Of a stretch of DNA of 64,000 bases, positions 1 to 11,410 are shown piece after piece. This DNA is from Brasenia schreberi (taxonomy: Eukaryota; Streptophyta; Magnoliopsida; Nymphaeales; Cabombaceae), in the NCBI GenBank assembly GCA_036023115.1, contig JAYKKT010000073.1, positions 10,266,001 to 10,330,000 on the forward strand, in the 5' to 3' direction. The position numbers were made by a program, and so were the translations under genes. The notes under the pieces are model-generated. The model was not told the origin of the DNA. It did no database searches and saw nothing but the letters and a program-made list of their open reading frames with translations. Positions within the stretch are counted from its first letter, which is position 1; the number at the start of each line of letters is the position of its first letter.

Positions 1-232
1 TTTTTAATTTGTGAATTTTAATTTTCTTTATTGAATCAAGAAAATAAAGCATTGAAACCTATATCACACATAGGGCATGTGATATATGCATAGCAGTAGT
101 CTGTGAGATACAGCATTCGATAGTATTTTAAAGCATCGGTCTCAACAATTTGAGACATTCACAAATATCTGAGACAGCATAACTGATGTATATAGCCGTC
201 TGAGTTCTAGGATAGAGATTCACAAATGAACA

Positions 233-277
233 ATGACAACAACTAAGCCTTTTCCCATACTACATGAGGGTCGTCTA
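233..277 (-). mobile_element. 45-bp RTE LINE 3' tail with 17-bp target-site duplication
   Basis: The minus strand reads a variant of the RTE 3' terminus (GACCCT..GTAGTATGGGAAAAGG, then CTTAGTTGTTGT). It is flanked by perfect direct repeats AGATTCACAAATGAACA at 216-232 and 278-294. The same terminus ends the longer RTE copies at 19250-20316 and 52273-55535. This is an extremely 5'-truncated insertion, lying in AUG6 intron 3. Confidence 0.85.
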
Positions 278-543
278 AGATTCACAAATGAACACACAAC
301 TGAATTTCAAATAAGCAGTAAATGCATGTATACATAGATTGCGATAAAGAAAGCATGCACCAAAACTAAGCTTGTCTAAAAAACTAGTGCATTGCAAAGC
401 CTAACAGATGACAAAAGATCGAACCAAAAAACTGAGCAAAGTGCCAATGGTATTTCTCATTTCCTTGATCTTCATGCCATAACTCCATACCATCCTTTTA
501 ACCTTTTGCCTATATGTTTAACGGGAAAAGATAACCAAAATAC

Positions 544-3500
544 CTCTGCCCACAACAGGTAGCAAGTGATGAAACACGTGAATTACTTCTCGGAAGTGCT
601 CCTTGGGACTCAAGCTCATTTATAATCCCCTGCACAATCTGTGAAAAAAACAAGAAAACAAACTCGTAGTAAAGGTCCCAGAAGACCAAGTAACTGAATC
701 CACAAACACAGGAATATAAAAAGAACTGAAAGAATTTATGGACATCTCTAAAATAAAATCTCCCAGTCATTTTGTAAACTGAAAGGCAATTAAATATTCA
801 AAAAGTATTTGTGCAGGAAGCGTTCTCAACATCTACTGGTGACACAAAGAAAAATCACCACAAGTTACAAAAAACTCAAACCAATGTTATCCGTATCGGG
901 GGACTCCACGATACGATACATGATACTGTATCGTATAAGATACAATATCATGCAATACAGATTGTATCGCATGATATATCGCATATCGCTGTATCGTGCG
1001 ATACGCCAAGGGACCCGCATTTCTGTGGGCTTTTTGCTTTTGTTTGCATCTTCAAGCTCCTCCAAGGTGACGCCCAGCAGTTGAGGGAAACAAATTGAAA
1101 ATAAGATGTGTTTATTGTGAGAAGGTGATTCGTGATGAAATTTCTCGTTTAAAGATCACCTAGCAGGGACTAAGAAAGAGGTTGCTCGTTCTAGGGCAAA
1201 GTTAGGAAAGTGCTACAAGTTATTAAATGACAATGTCTACAGATGATTGAGAGTATAATTAAGAAGAGACAACAACATGATGATATAGAAATATAGAGAT
1301 ATTTGAGGAAGACAATGATGTTATTGGACTTGGTGATACCATCCCTTCAGATGCTAGCATAGAAGTTGGTAGTAGTAGTTCTCGACCTACAATCAGAGGA
1401 AAAGGTGTTATTAAGGAGGTTGAAAGTGATAGAAGATGAGCTAGAGGAAGATCTTATTCTTGCATACAATCATTTTTTCCTCCTAATACTATACTTGGTG
1501 CTCAACCTGAAATTTGTGTTGCTTTAGCTTTAGAGCAATTGTACGAGAAGGTAAACCTTGCAGTAGGGAGATGTTTTATGACACATGAATTCTATTTAAT
1601 GCAACAAATTATTTTCATTTCCAAGCAATGTCAAATGTGATAGCTAGCATTAGTTCAAGGTATAATATGTCCTCTTATCAAAAGTTAAGATGGAAACTAT
1701 TAGATAAAATTGTTTTTGAAGTCAAAGAGTATTGTTCAACATTGAGAGAGTCATGAAAGGAGACGGGATGCACTATAATTAGCTGATGGATGAACTGATA
1801 GGCAACGAAGGATTTTGTTAAACTTTCTTAGCTATTGTCCTAAAGGACTTATGTTTTTGAGATCTCTAGACATGTCAGAGGAGTGACATACTGAATAGGT
1901 TTTAAGGTAAGAATTTGATAAAGTGATATTCAAGGTTGGGCTTGAAAATGTAGTCCAATTAATTACAAATAATACAGCTAACTATAAAGTAACTAGAAAG
2001 GAGATAGTTAATACTTATGAAACTTTTTATTGGACATCATGTACAACCCATTGTCTAGATCTCATCCAGGAGATATTGGAGAGATGGATGAGGTAAAGGC
2101 AGCAACTGAGTATTATCAAGATATCATAAAAGTTATCTCTAACCATGCTTTTATATTATGTACGACAAGAAGATATATCTCTTTCGTCCAGTGACTACTC
2201 GGTTTATAACTAATTTCTTATCAATAAAGAGTATTATTAAAAAAAGCAAGTCTTGAAGAGAATATTTTTCTCATATGAGTGACAACAGTTTGTAGAGTTG
2301 CCTCAAAATAGAAGGAATAGAAAATTGAATGAGACTTCATAAACAATAGTGAAGGGTACATTTTGGAATTCTTGTATTAGAATATTAAGGATCATATGTC
2401 CTTTAGTCAAAGTTTTGAGATTGACTGAGAGCGAAGAGAAGCCATCTATGGGTTATCTTTATGAAGCCATGGAAAAAAAAGAGATTATGTGTTCGCGTAG
2501 AATATTATCGACAATAGATGGAATAAACAGTTGCATCAACTTATTCATGAATCAACTTACGACCTAAACCCAGCATTTAAATCCAGCATTTAGATATTTT
2601 GCAAGCTTTAAAAGGGATTGTGAGGTTAATTAAGGTATCTTTGATTGCATAGACAAATTAGTCATTCATGAAAGTAGAACAAATGTTATGCATCGAGACA
2701 TTGAGAGATGAAGATCTACGATAATGCTCTTCACTTGAAGGACTTGCCTATAGTCATTCGCAACTGTATTAATATACATCAAGGTAAATTGTTTATCTTA
2801 ATATTTAAGTTTCTTAAATCTTATATTTATTATGAAATAAATATTTATGTTTATCTTTTTCTATTAGATGTTTGGTGGAATATGTTTGGAAGTGATTGCC
2901 CAAACCCAAGAGATTTTGCAATAAGAGTTTTGAAACATACCTTTAGTGCAACCAATTGTGAAAGGAATTGTGATTTTTTTATTTTTCTAATTTTTAATAT
3001 TAAAAAATGATAGGGCCAATACGATATGTATCATGAACCAAAAAGATACATGATATGATAGGCGTTGAACTCTAACCCAAACCATTTGAAAGGATTATGA
3101 TAGTAAGAATCGTATAACCAAAAAGATACAAACCATTTGAAAGGGTTATGATAGTAAGAATCGTATAACCAAGGGAGAGAATCAATATTTTCTTAATAGG
3201 ATGAAATGCATATTTAAGTAGGGAAAATATATCACCTTTAAAAATTAACTCAAGGTACAAGTTTTGACTAATCATAGACAAAAATCTAGATATGCAATTG
3301 GAATCTCCATTTTCACATGTATGGATTTGAATTACTAAAGCACAATAGTATGTTGTCATATATATTGCTAAAGCATACGCATTAGGTTCGACAGGATTTC
3401 TTAGATAAGAAGAATGAGATACTTCCACGCCATCTAGAATTCTGAAATTATATTTTACATAATGCTGCTCCTTGTCAACATAAATCACTACATAAGACAA

Positions 3501-4828
3501 GATCACCTACATCATATAAAACAACATAATCTGCATAGCACGACTATAAATGAGCTCATGGAAAAAGCAGTTTTTTACAGTAATAAATGTGAATATTCCC
3601 CAGAATATTATTATTATCATTTAGATTGGAAAACAAAATGTAGATAAATATCACGGAAATAGAATAAAGAACAGCTAGAACATGAAATCCATCAGAACGG
3701 GTGTCTGTGGATCACCAGCTTCAACTTTCAAGATTCATCAGAACAATGACCAGGAAAGAAAAATTTTCACTTTAAAGTTACGAAATGAAACGGAAATTAG
3801 ATTAGGAAAAACAATAAGCAATCAATTTGTAAGCATTTGAATGATAATCTACGATAAGAAAATCCATAAAAAGTGGACGTTAGTGTCAAGTCAGTGCTTG
3901 CATACATCCACTTAATCCTAACAAATACGCAAGCAGGGAGCTTGGTCAATTTCCCAACTCGTTGTACTCATTCGGATGAAAGCTTTCATCCAACAGCGCC
4001 ATCACCCGAAGACCACAACACTGACACTGCTTCTACTTATTCTAGTGCTCCGAAATGCACAACCACTTAATAAGCTCTTATATTCGTAGCTCTGAAAAAA
4101 ATAATTAAAAGAAAGCAGAGAACCTTGAAATCCCGAAATCATTGGAACAAATTACGCTCGCAATTTAAGCCTTAACCCAAAACCAAACAAAAAGGCATCA
4201 ATTCTCCATACATGTACTCGTTCATCACGAAACGTGCAGGGGAAAAAAACAAACGAGTCCAAATTTAAAACTGCATTGTAAATAACAGCTAAAGAGGATA
4301 AGGTTTTCTATCTAATTATTCAACTAAATATTCAACCCACAACAAGATGCACCACCTCAACACAGATCATGAAGCATCTCTACGACTAAAACAAGAAAAC
4401 GCGCAAAATCAAAGAACACAAGGCAGAGAAAGAACCCATTAAAAAGGGCGCACTCTCTCACTTTTCGAAAATCCCTTGACTGTGCTGCATCGAAGATCGG
4501 CCAGACCTTATCGAAATCCTGATGAAAGGAAAAAGAAAAGAAGTAGCAAAGTCATCGACCCAATTCCATGCGGGATAAGGGATTCAAGGAGGAGGAGCAC
4601 AAATCTCTTGGCCGGTACCTTTGCGGCTTGTGCGGGGCCTCGGAGGGCGGAGAGGATGAAATGGAGGAGCGTTTCTCCCAATCTGGGGTTGGAGTGGCGG
4701 AAGAGGCCTGTTTTCGGCATGCCATTAGTGATTCCGAGGAGAGAGGGATCGAGGCCGAGAAGGAGGCAATTTGTGTACATTGCGCTCTCCAATTCCACCT
4801 CCCTCTCCTTCTCTCGGTCCATCGTCAT
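544..4828 (-). CDS. AUG6: AUG6, HAUS augmin-like complex subunit 6 (first three coding exons; 3' part beyond left edge)
   Basis: Augmin recruits gamma-tubulin to existing microtubules for branching nucleation in the spindle, phragmoplast and cortical array. Seen: exon 1 4619-4828 (70 codons, start [12 protein letters not shown], then LGLDPS and [12 protein letters not shown]), exon 2 4462-4518 (19 codons, [19 protein letters not shown]), exon 3 544-638 (31 codons plus 2 nt, [13 protein letters not shown] and [13 protein letters not shown]). All junctions are GT-AG: donors after AAG (4618/4617), after AAA (4461/4460) and after CAGAG (543/542). These match the N-terminal domain of plant HAUS6, with no stop or frameshift. 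I chose the second in-frame ATG of the open frame (4828) because family members start MTMDRE. Only about 120 residues are here; plant AUG6 is several hundred longer, and no exon 4 is visible in 1-543. Intron 1 is 100 bp. Intron 2 is 3.8 kb and holds an antisense hAT remnant. Identification is from remembered family motifs and is strong. Confidence 0.93.
885..3075 (+). mobile_element. Decayed hAT transposon in AUG6 intron 2
   Basis: Broken transposase coding runs on the plus strand, antisense to AUG6. Seen in pieces across three frames: a BED-finger-like CVYC..RLK segment near 1105; [13 protein letters not shown] (about 1950) and [12 protein letters not shown] (about 2045), as in DUF659 hAT transposases; [24 protein letters not shown] at 2399-2470; and a C-terminal dimerisation-like [22 protein letters not shown] at 2903-2967. 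There are many stops and frameshifts. GTATCG/CGATAC-rich subterminal sequence occurs at 889-1010 and again at 3010-3060. Exact terminal repeats and TSD were not resolved, so the edges are approximate. Confidence 0.75.
1490..2990 (+). pseudogene. hAT transposase pseudogene (DUF659 and dimerisation regions)
   Basis: This is the coding remnant of the hAT element in AUG6 intron 2. The best preserved part is 2349-2567, where [26 protein letters not shown] is open. Upstream and downstream homology switches frame and is cut by several stops, and a transposase-like tail ([17 protein letters not shown]) is at 2890-2970. The full family protein is about 600-700 residues, and no intact frame survives. 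Confidence 0.7.
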
Positions 4829-4917
4829 CAACCACAATGCCCCAATTCCCCCAAAACCTCGTCCTCTTTCCTTCTTCTTCTGCTGAGATCCAGAGAGACA
4901 ATCGCCTTATTCTCTTG

Positions 4918-4945
4918 CGTACGAGAGAGGGAGAGAGAGAGGGAT
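4918..4945 (-). promoter_or_regulatory. CT-rich tract in the presumed AUG6 5' leader
   Basis: The strand encoding AUG6 reads as a CTCTCT run about 90-115 bp upstream of the chosen ATG. CT-rich tracts near transcription starts are common in plant promoters and 5' leaders. No clear TATA box was found nearby, so the transcription start is not defined. Confidence 0.3.
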
Positions 4946-5139
4946 CACGGTTCGACTATTCCGATCTGTCGTTTGAATTTGGTGGACGACGGAGAGAGAG
5001 GGGATGCCTTTCTCTATTTGAAAAGGGTCGTGTATCAACTCCAGTTCGATCCGGTTTTGTTAAACTGGTAACTATGGCCTTAGACTTGCTTAGCAGTTTC
5101 CTAGACGACACGACAACCCGACCGAATCAGAGGTCATAA

Positions 5140-6595
5140 GATCCCGGATCGCATGTGGATCGACCTGAAACAACCCGACTCCCACCCAAGATTACATACA
5201 ATGATACTGGCTGGTTCCAGTTCCACCGGAAACTCCCCACTTTAGTCTCAGGTTTGGTTCTACAGCATTCCTGTTTTGGGTCCACTTCAGTTTTTGTTTA
5301 TCGGGCACCTCAAAGCGTCTAGTAAAATTGTACAAATCCGTTTTCCTTATTTTCTTTATTCTGAAAGGATTTTTTTTATATTTTTAGGTACTTATTCATA
5401 TTTTATAAAGTTATTTTCTATTTGTCAAAGTTATTTTATACAAGATTTTGAGGAATGACTTTCATCCTCCAAGCTAATTAAAACTGTAGAATTCTCTTTA
5501 TATGAACTTTAAAGGGGTTTCTTATCATTGATTCATCAAGCTTTAAAATATTTTTTTTCGTTCCCCATATATGATCATTGCATCAGGGTCAATCTACGAT
5601 CAGCTTGCATCTTCAATATCATCTTCTTTAAAAGCAATAAGCAAAATAAGATTTCCTTGTTCGGATTTCCTCTCCATAAAATTTGATGTTTCTTTCACAT
5701 TATTTTTGAATTCTCAAGAAAAATATCCATTTAACATTTGATTTATCATACCTCTCCAGATTCAGCCTTTCAGATATTCCTCTAATTTGGAAATCGCTCC
5801 TTAAAACTATATGTGCATACTTTCAGCTTTTGAGTTGCGCTCCAAAATGAATCAATTGCTTTTTTCTTAAATATCTTTCTACCTAAAGAAAAATATAAAT
5901 ATAAAAGGATCGATTATGTTTATAAATAAAATTGTATAAAATAATATAAAACAATAAAACCAAATTACAAACATTAAAATTAGAAATTAAATTTGAGATC
6001 CAGATCAATTCACAATTTATGCAATAAGAAAATTCAAAATAAGGGGATAAAACTATCGATCGACAATATCAACCGTCCGGAAAGAGAGGAATGAAAAAAG
6101 AAGCCTGAAAGATCTAAAGGTTCTTATGTTCATCCATCAAAGTTCAAATGACAAAACGTTTGAAAAGGTGACTAGTCTTTTTATATCAAAAGAAGCCTAA
6201 GAGATTCTCAAAACCTCATTCTAAAGAGCGGCTAAAATGAAAAAAGTTTGTCTATAGACTTTATAGGGCAAATTTAAAGACAGACACATGAAGGAATGAG
6301 AATTGGTTTATGATATATTCCTCAGTAGTTATTAATCAAATAAAATGATACAGAAATAATATAAATGATTATTAAGTTATCATACAATTCTTATGGTCTT
6401 TGAGTCAAATATTTAATTATGTTATTGTTGCTATTAAAGAATCCGAAATTTTGGACACCATAATGAATACAAGCTAAGTATAGAATTGGTGGAATAAGCC
6501 TTATAATTGAAAATTTCTTTGAAAAAGAAGAAACATGGTCCCTTTCAAAGGGGTTCAAGACATACAAAAGTAGAAGTTGTGACAACCTGTAAATG
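5140..6595. other. Intergenic, AT-rich, no gene seen
   Basis: No open frame here resembles a protein, and no RNA gene or bounded repeat was recognised. It is the 5' flank of AUG6 leading into a copia remnant. Confidence 0.5.
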
Positions 6596-6599
6596 AAGA

Positions 6600-7790
6600 A
6601 AGAAGAAGAAAACCAAGACTATAGTCAAGGAAGAGATGACAAAAGAGAGAAGAAGATATAAAAGGTTGAATAAAGGGAGACATGACTAATCAAATAAAGT
6701 ACGATAAATCAAATGTTGAATGTTATACTTGTCATGAACATGGACACTTTTCTTGATAATAAAGAAGAAAAAACAGATTTTGTAGGGAGTAAAACCGAAG
6801 AAGAAAAACGTACTTTCCTTATTGCTTTCAAAGACGATGATATTGAAGATGCAGGCTAATTGTATCTTGACTCCAATGCAAGTAATCATATATACGTAAT
6901 AGGTAACTTATTTATGAAGTTTGTTGAATCAATTGGAGCTAATATTACTTTTTGAAAGTCTTTTCAAGTTCATGTCAAGGGAAAATATATTAGTTTAATT
7001 TGTTTAAAAGATGGAAGTTATCAATTTATTTTGAATGTTTTACTTGTATTCGAAATGAAGGTAATATTTTGAGTTTGGGACAACTTGGATAAAAATTATG
7101 ATATTCACTTAAAGAATAAAAGTTTTATTACCAGGAGTGATAGAAAAAGTTATTAGCAAGCATTCTTATGACAAAATAAATTAATTATTCTCAATATTCG
7201 AACTGATGTTACATGATACTTATAATCTTGTTTCAAAGATTTTTGGTTTTAACATATGACATTTGGTCATCTAAATTTTAACGGTCTGAAATTAATGAGG
7301 AAAGATGATATGGTGAAGGGCTTCTCCAGAACCATTCTCCCAAATCAAGTATGTGAAGGATGAATCTTCAACAAGGAAGAACTATTTTTCCTAAGGAGTG
7401 TCTATGAAAGCGCATCCTTTGGAGTTGGTATTTTCAAATGCATTACTCATCAAGTCATCTTTGCTTGATAAGAGTAATTATTCTCTTCTTTCTATTGATG
7501 ATTATTCTCGAGAAACTTGGGTGTATTTTTTGTTGGAGAAATTGGAGATGTTTGAGACCTTCACAAAAATTAAGACTATTATAGAAAACAAAACATCAAT
7601 TAAATCAAAGCTCTACAGCTTGATGGTGGTAGAGAATTTACTTCTAAAAGAAATCATGACATTTTGTAAGAAGAATAAAATCCATCATCTCATGACAGTT
7701 TCAAGAAAAATGCAACAAAATGACAGCCAAAAAGAAGAACCAAATTATTTTCAACATAATGAGTATGTTGAAAACCAAAAACATAACTAA
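6600..7790 (+). mobile_element. Ty1/copia remnant (gag finger, protease and integrase pieces, no LTRs seen)
   Basis: Ordered copia pieces on the plus strand: gag zinc knuckle DKSNVECYTCHEHGHF (about 6705-6752), a protease-like LDSNASNHIY (about 6867), a pre-integrase HLNFNGLKLMRKDDMVKG (about 7266), then a shrunken integrase core at 7398-7790 with SIDDYSRETWVYFL. Stops and frameshifts separate the pieces and the integrase catalytic region is incomplete. No LTR pair was found, so the boundaries are only the limits of recognisable coding homology. Confidence 0.7.
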
Positions 7791-7799
7791 ATATTGTTA

Positions 7800-10700
7800 G
7801 GTTAAAGTAGCTACTTTTGCGGTTTACTTGATGAATCAAAGTCACACTAAAAGTATTCAGACCAAGAAAGAGGCATGAAGTGGTTTTAAGAAGTGTCTTT
7901 CATTGACAAGTTTTCAAAAGCATTGGATATATACATGTAGCAAATGAATAGAGAACCAAACTTAATGAAAAAAGTAAGATCTTTGGGATTATTTATTATG
8001 ATCAAAGTTCCAAAGGCTACAAATAGTAGATCGATAATAAGAGCGAGAGGTAACTGGAGTCAGTACACTTTTGGTTCGAACCATCGTGCCTGATCAAAAC
8101 CGGTCACCTCATATATGTTGTGCCTAGGACAACTGTCCAAATCCATTTTCCTTTTTTTTCATTTTTCAAAGGTTGTTTTTTAAGTTTTTATATTTTTGAG
8201 GTAGATGTTCCTGTTGTGTAAAGTTGTTATTCAACTGCTAAAGCTATTTTATGCAACCTTTTGTCACATTTGGCTCTGGTCAAGTCCACCTGAACATGGG
8301 AAAGTTGGGTTTGTGTTGAGCAAAATTAACTAACAAATACCCAAAGTGAGCTGACCTGCCAGACCCGATGTGCCACCCCTACTAGCATGGGTGTCAACAA
8401 GTCGGACTTGATAAGATCCAGGTAATATCCTGGGTCAGATTGAATCTTCTACAACATACTCAAATCTTATAAGGAATATGAAAACTACGCCCAGACCATA
8501 CCTGGAAATTTCAGTGAAGCACAAAATACAGCAGATGATACCATTTGCAGACTGCTCTTGCCCGATCTGCAATTCACACGAAGAGATGGTGGTGAGCAGT
8601 AGTCAGCCATTTGAAGAAAGGAATAAGCTGGAAAAGACCGGTTAACCTTATACGCTTTTACTCTCTGGAGGATCTGAATTGCAAAGAATTAAATGGTGTT
8701 GCAGAACAGCAACAGAAGCTAGAGCTAGCAGTGAATCTAGCTAATGAATTTAAGGTACAGTCTCTCTATATTATAATGATTCTGATCACTCTGATGTACT
8801 TCATCTGTGGTCTGCTTTAAGGCATACCCGGTTGTTCTGTGCTAGCTCTTAGGCACAACATGTATATTTCATCTTGAGTAATGAAATATCCGACTCCATT
8901 GGGGAAAAAGAAAGTAAATGAATATATTATTCAGCTGTTACCAAACCGGGGTCTAAACGGGCTTGGTGAGTAAGATTCGGGTCAAGCCCGATCAATTCTA
9001 ACTAGTAATATTATGGCCTTAAACTGTGTCGTGTGGTACATAAACAAAATTAAATGCAAGTCGTGTCTGAAATTGAACTTAAATAGAACATAGTGGATCT
9101 GGTGTGGGCACAAAATTATGACCCTACGCACAAGTTGTCTTCTCTAAAGATTCGAACAACTTAAACCCGACCTGTTTGTGGCTACCCACTTGATTTGTCT
9201 GGGTCCATCAAAACCCCAACCAGAACTTAATCATGACAGATTGAGTTATGGTCTGAGCCCAAATGACCCAATTTTACCTCTCCTGGGCTGACAGTAAATG
9301 GTTACTACAACTTCTGGGCTGATCTTTTAGCAAGATCGCAATTGAAAACTCTAAGTACATAATTTTCTAGCTGATGAAATTAGCTAAGTTGGGGGTCAAG
9401 AAGTCTTGGAAGATCATCCTCTTTCTTGACTGGTTCTAAACTGCTGAATAATCTACAAAACTTTTTGTCATGAACATACCTGGCAGGGTCTTTTTAACCC
9501 CTTACTCTTAAAAAGTCAAAAAGAAAAAGAAAGAAAAGTTCTCGGCTGGTTTTGCATATGAACACAATCAAAGTCTAATGCGTCCAGACACAAGTAGATT
9601 TGGGTCTCGGATTGAGATGGGTTTGAACAAACCAATTTGAACCAAATCTGCTAGAAAGCAAATTTTCAAGAAAAATTACTAAAACCAAGCCTTCTTTGAC
9701 ACCAAGTCATATGCTATGTGGATTCTTAGTCACCATTGAGATATAGAGTCTACATTAAAGAGGGTCTAATTGAGATTTGCATTCGCCTTGAGGTACCTAC
9801 TGTAACCCTTATCTTTTCTTGACCTCGCCCGGAATGGGCAGTAGAGTTTCTCTTTAAGTGAATTCTATAAATAGGGACAATTAAAAGGGAGAAACCCCAC
9901 ATTTCTCCTGTATTAAAAAGTAGGCAAGCATGCCACTTTCCTTTCAATTTTGGTTTGTTCATTTGTGAATGGAGGGGGCATTGTGTCGGTTAGAGTGGTT
10001 TTGTAATTTCAAATTTAGTTTTCAAACTTGTTCTCCCCTTCACTAATGTATTCATTAAATTATGAAAAGGCACTCTACTTACTAATTCAATCTGTCCAGC
10101 CTTTCAGCTACTATCTTCACCCTCCTGCTACTGATAAGTGCTTCTGTCATCAAAGTTGAATATAATTTTCAGAATCTGGTTTTACCCTTTCATGTCCATA
10201 TCAGATTGCAAATCCATATCTGGTATCATCAAATGTATGACCTTCAACTTGTGAATCGAACCTCTGACCAGGTGAGCTGTTGCTCTTTGTGCATCATGGA
10301 AATCTTTTAATTGGTTACACAAATCGCCCAAATTTCTTTTTACTCATGTTTGGGAGTGGGCGACCGATTGCCAATCCGCCCCCAATGAAAGGGTTCATTT
10401 GCACCACCTTGCGGAGTTGCTCGTGCCCCAAACCAAAACCAAGCCTTCTCTCCGGACCATAAGCATCAACTACGTCCACTGTTGATAACCATGGTGCTGG
10501 ATCTTGCATTGGGTTATTATTTGAATCCACGAAAGCAAGATCATGTTTTATTATTTCCTTGCAGCACTTCGGAGCCCGTGCATTGCCAGACGCACTCCGA
10601 GTATATCTTACTCCTGGCCTACAACGTCAGAGAGCTCAAACTTACTCGATGTACCTACCATTCTCGTTTAGGGCTTGCAAAATCAGGTGTAATTTTGAAT

Positions 10701-11400
10701 CGTGCTCCAAAATCCAAAGCAAATCAGATCCTATCTGATTGTAGAACGAAAAGTTGGCCATCCAAGTTGTTTTTAGAGGGGAATCAGTCTTCAATTCTTC
10801 TTCTTTCACATTAATAAGCACTATTATCTTTAATGATATTCTTTTACTTTCGCATAAATATCGAAAGGAGCATCGGGTTCTGCCCACATGGGGTTTTGGA
10901 CTTTATGTATTGGTTTATACCCGAAATCAAGGTTTAGATCATTGCTAGCAAAGTAGACAGTAGATAAATAAACTCACATCACAAATGGATGCCTGTTGAA
11001 AGATCACTAGACTGGCCTACGGTAAACCATAATCCTCAGTTGACAGATTAACCGTGGCTGTTTGCATCTCACCCACAATTACAAAATATGAACCCCAGCT
11101 TTAATAGTGCGCTGCAATACACACCCTAAAACCAAGAAGCCAACTCTTATGATGACATGAGAAAAGGATTCCTACCCTTGAAATAAAGTCTCCACAAAAA
11201 GGATTCTGGAAAATGTAACAAAAGAGGATACAGCTTGCAATTCAAATGGAAAAAAGAATCATCAAAAATAACTCGGTAGGAAATTGAATCCAAAACAAAC
11301 AGGAGGAAGGAAATTCTTTTCCCCAAATCTAACCTCACAAGTTAAGGCAACCCGTCAATAACTAATCTCAACCGCAAGCAAAAGAATTGCTATATAAAAT
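7800..11400. other. Intergenic stretch with small interspersed repeats
   Basis: No convincing gene. Contents noted: low-complexity sequence; an isolated ORF ending at a good splice donor at 8611-8759 of unknown origin; a repeat word TGGATTCTTAGTCACCATTG at 9719-9738 shared with 35229-35248; and a tRNA-like repeat at 10239-10296. The right end is the 3' flank of SRP72. Confidence 0.5.
10239..10296 (-). repeat. Short interspersed repeat with tRNA-like boxes (copy 1 of 3)
   Basis: The minus strand reads CAAAGAGCAACAGCTCACC then AGAGGTTCGATTCACAAG. These resemble pol III box A (AGCTCACCTGG) and box B (GGTTCGATTC) of tRNA-derived SINEs, but are only about 8 bp apart. Similar copies are at 51001-51050 and 58709-58775. 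The repeat is seen directly; SINE origin is inference. Confidence 0.4.
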
Positions 11401-11410
11401 AGATCTCTCC

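Noticed and set aside
4476..5139. Overlapping plus-strand ORFs of 122-167 codons over AUG6 exon 1
   Set aside because: They are antisense or out-of-frame shadows of AUG6 exons and its CT-rich leader; their translations are low-complexity Arg/Ser/Glu runs without family features.
10315..10530. 71-codon minus-strand ORF with Gly/Pro-rich segment
   Set aside because: Looks protein-like in part (GPERRLGFGLGHEQLRK) but no family, splice signals or continuation could be found.
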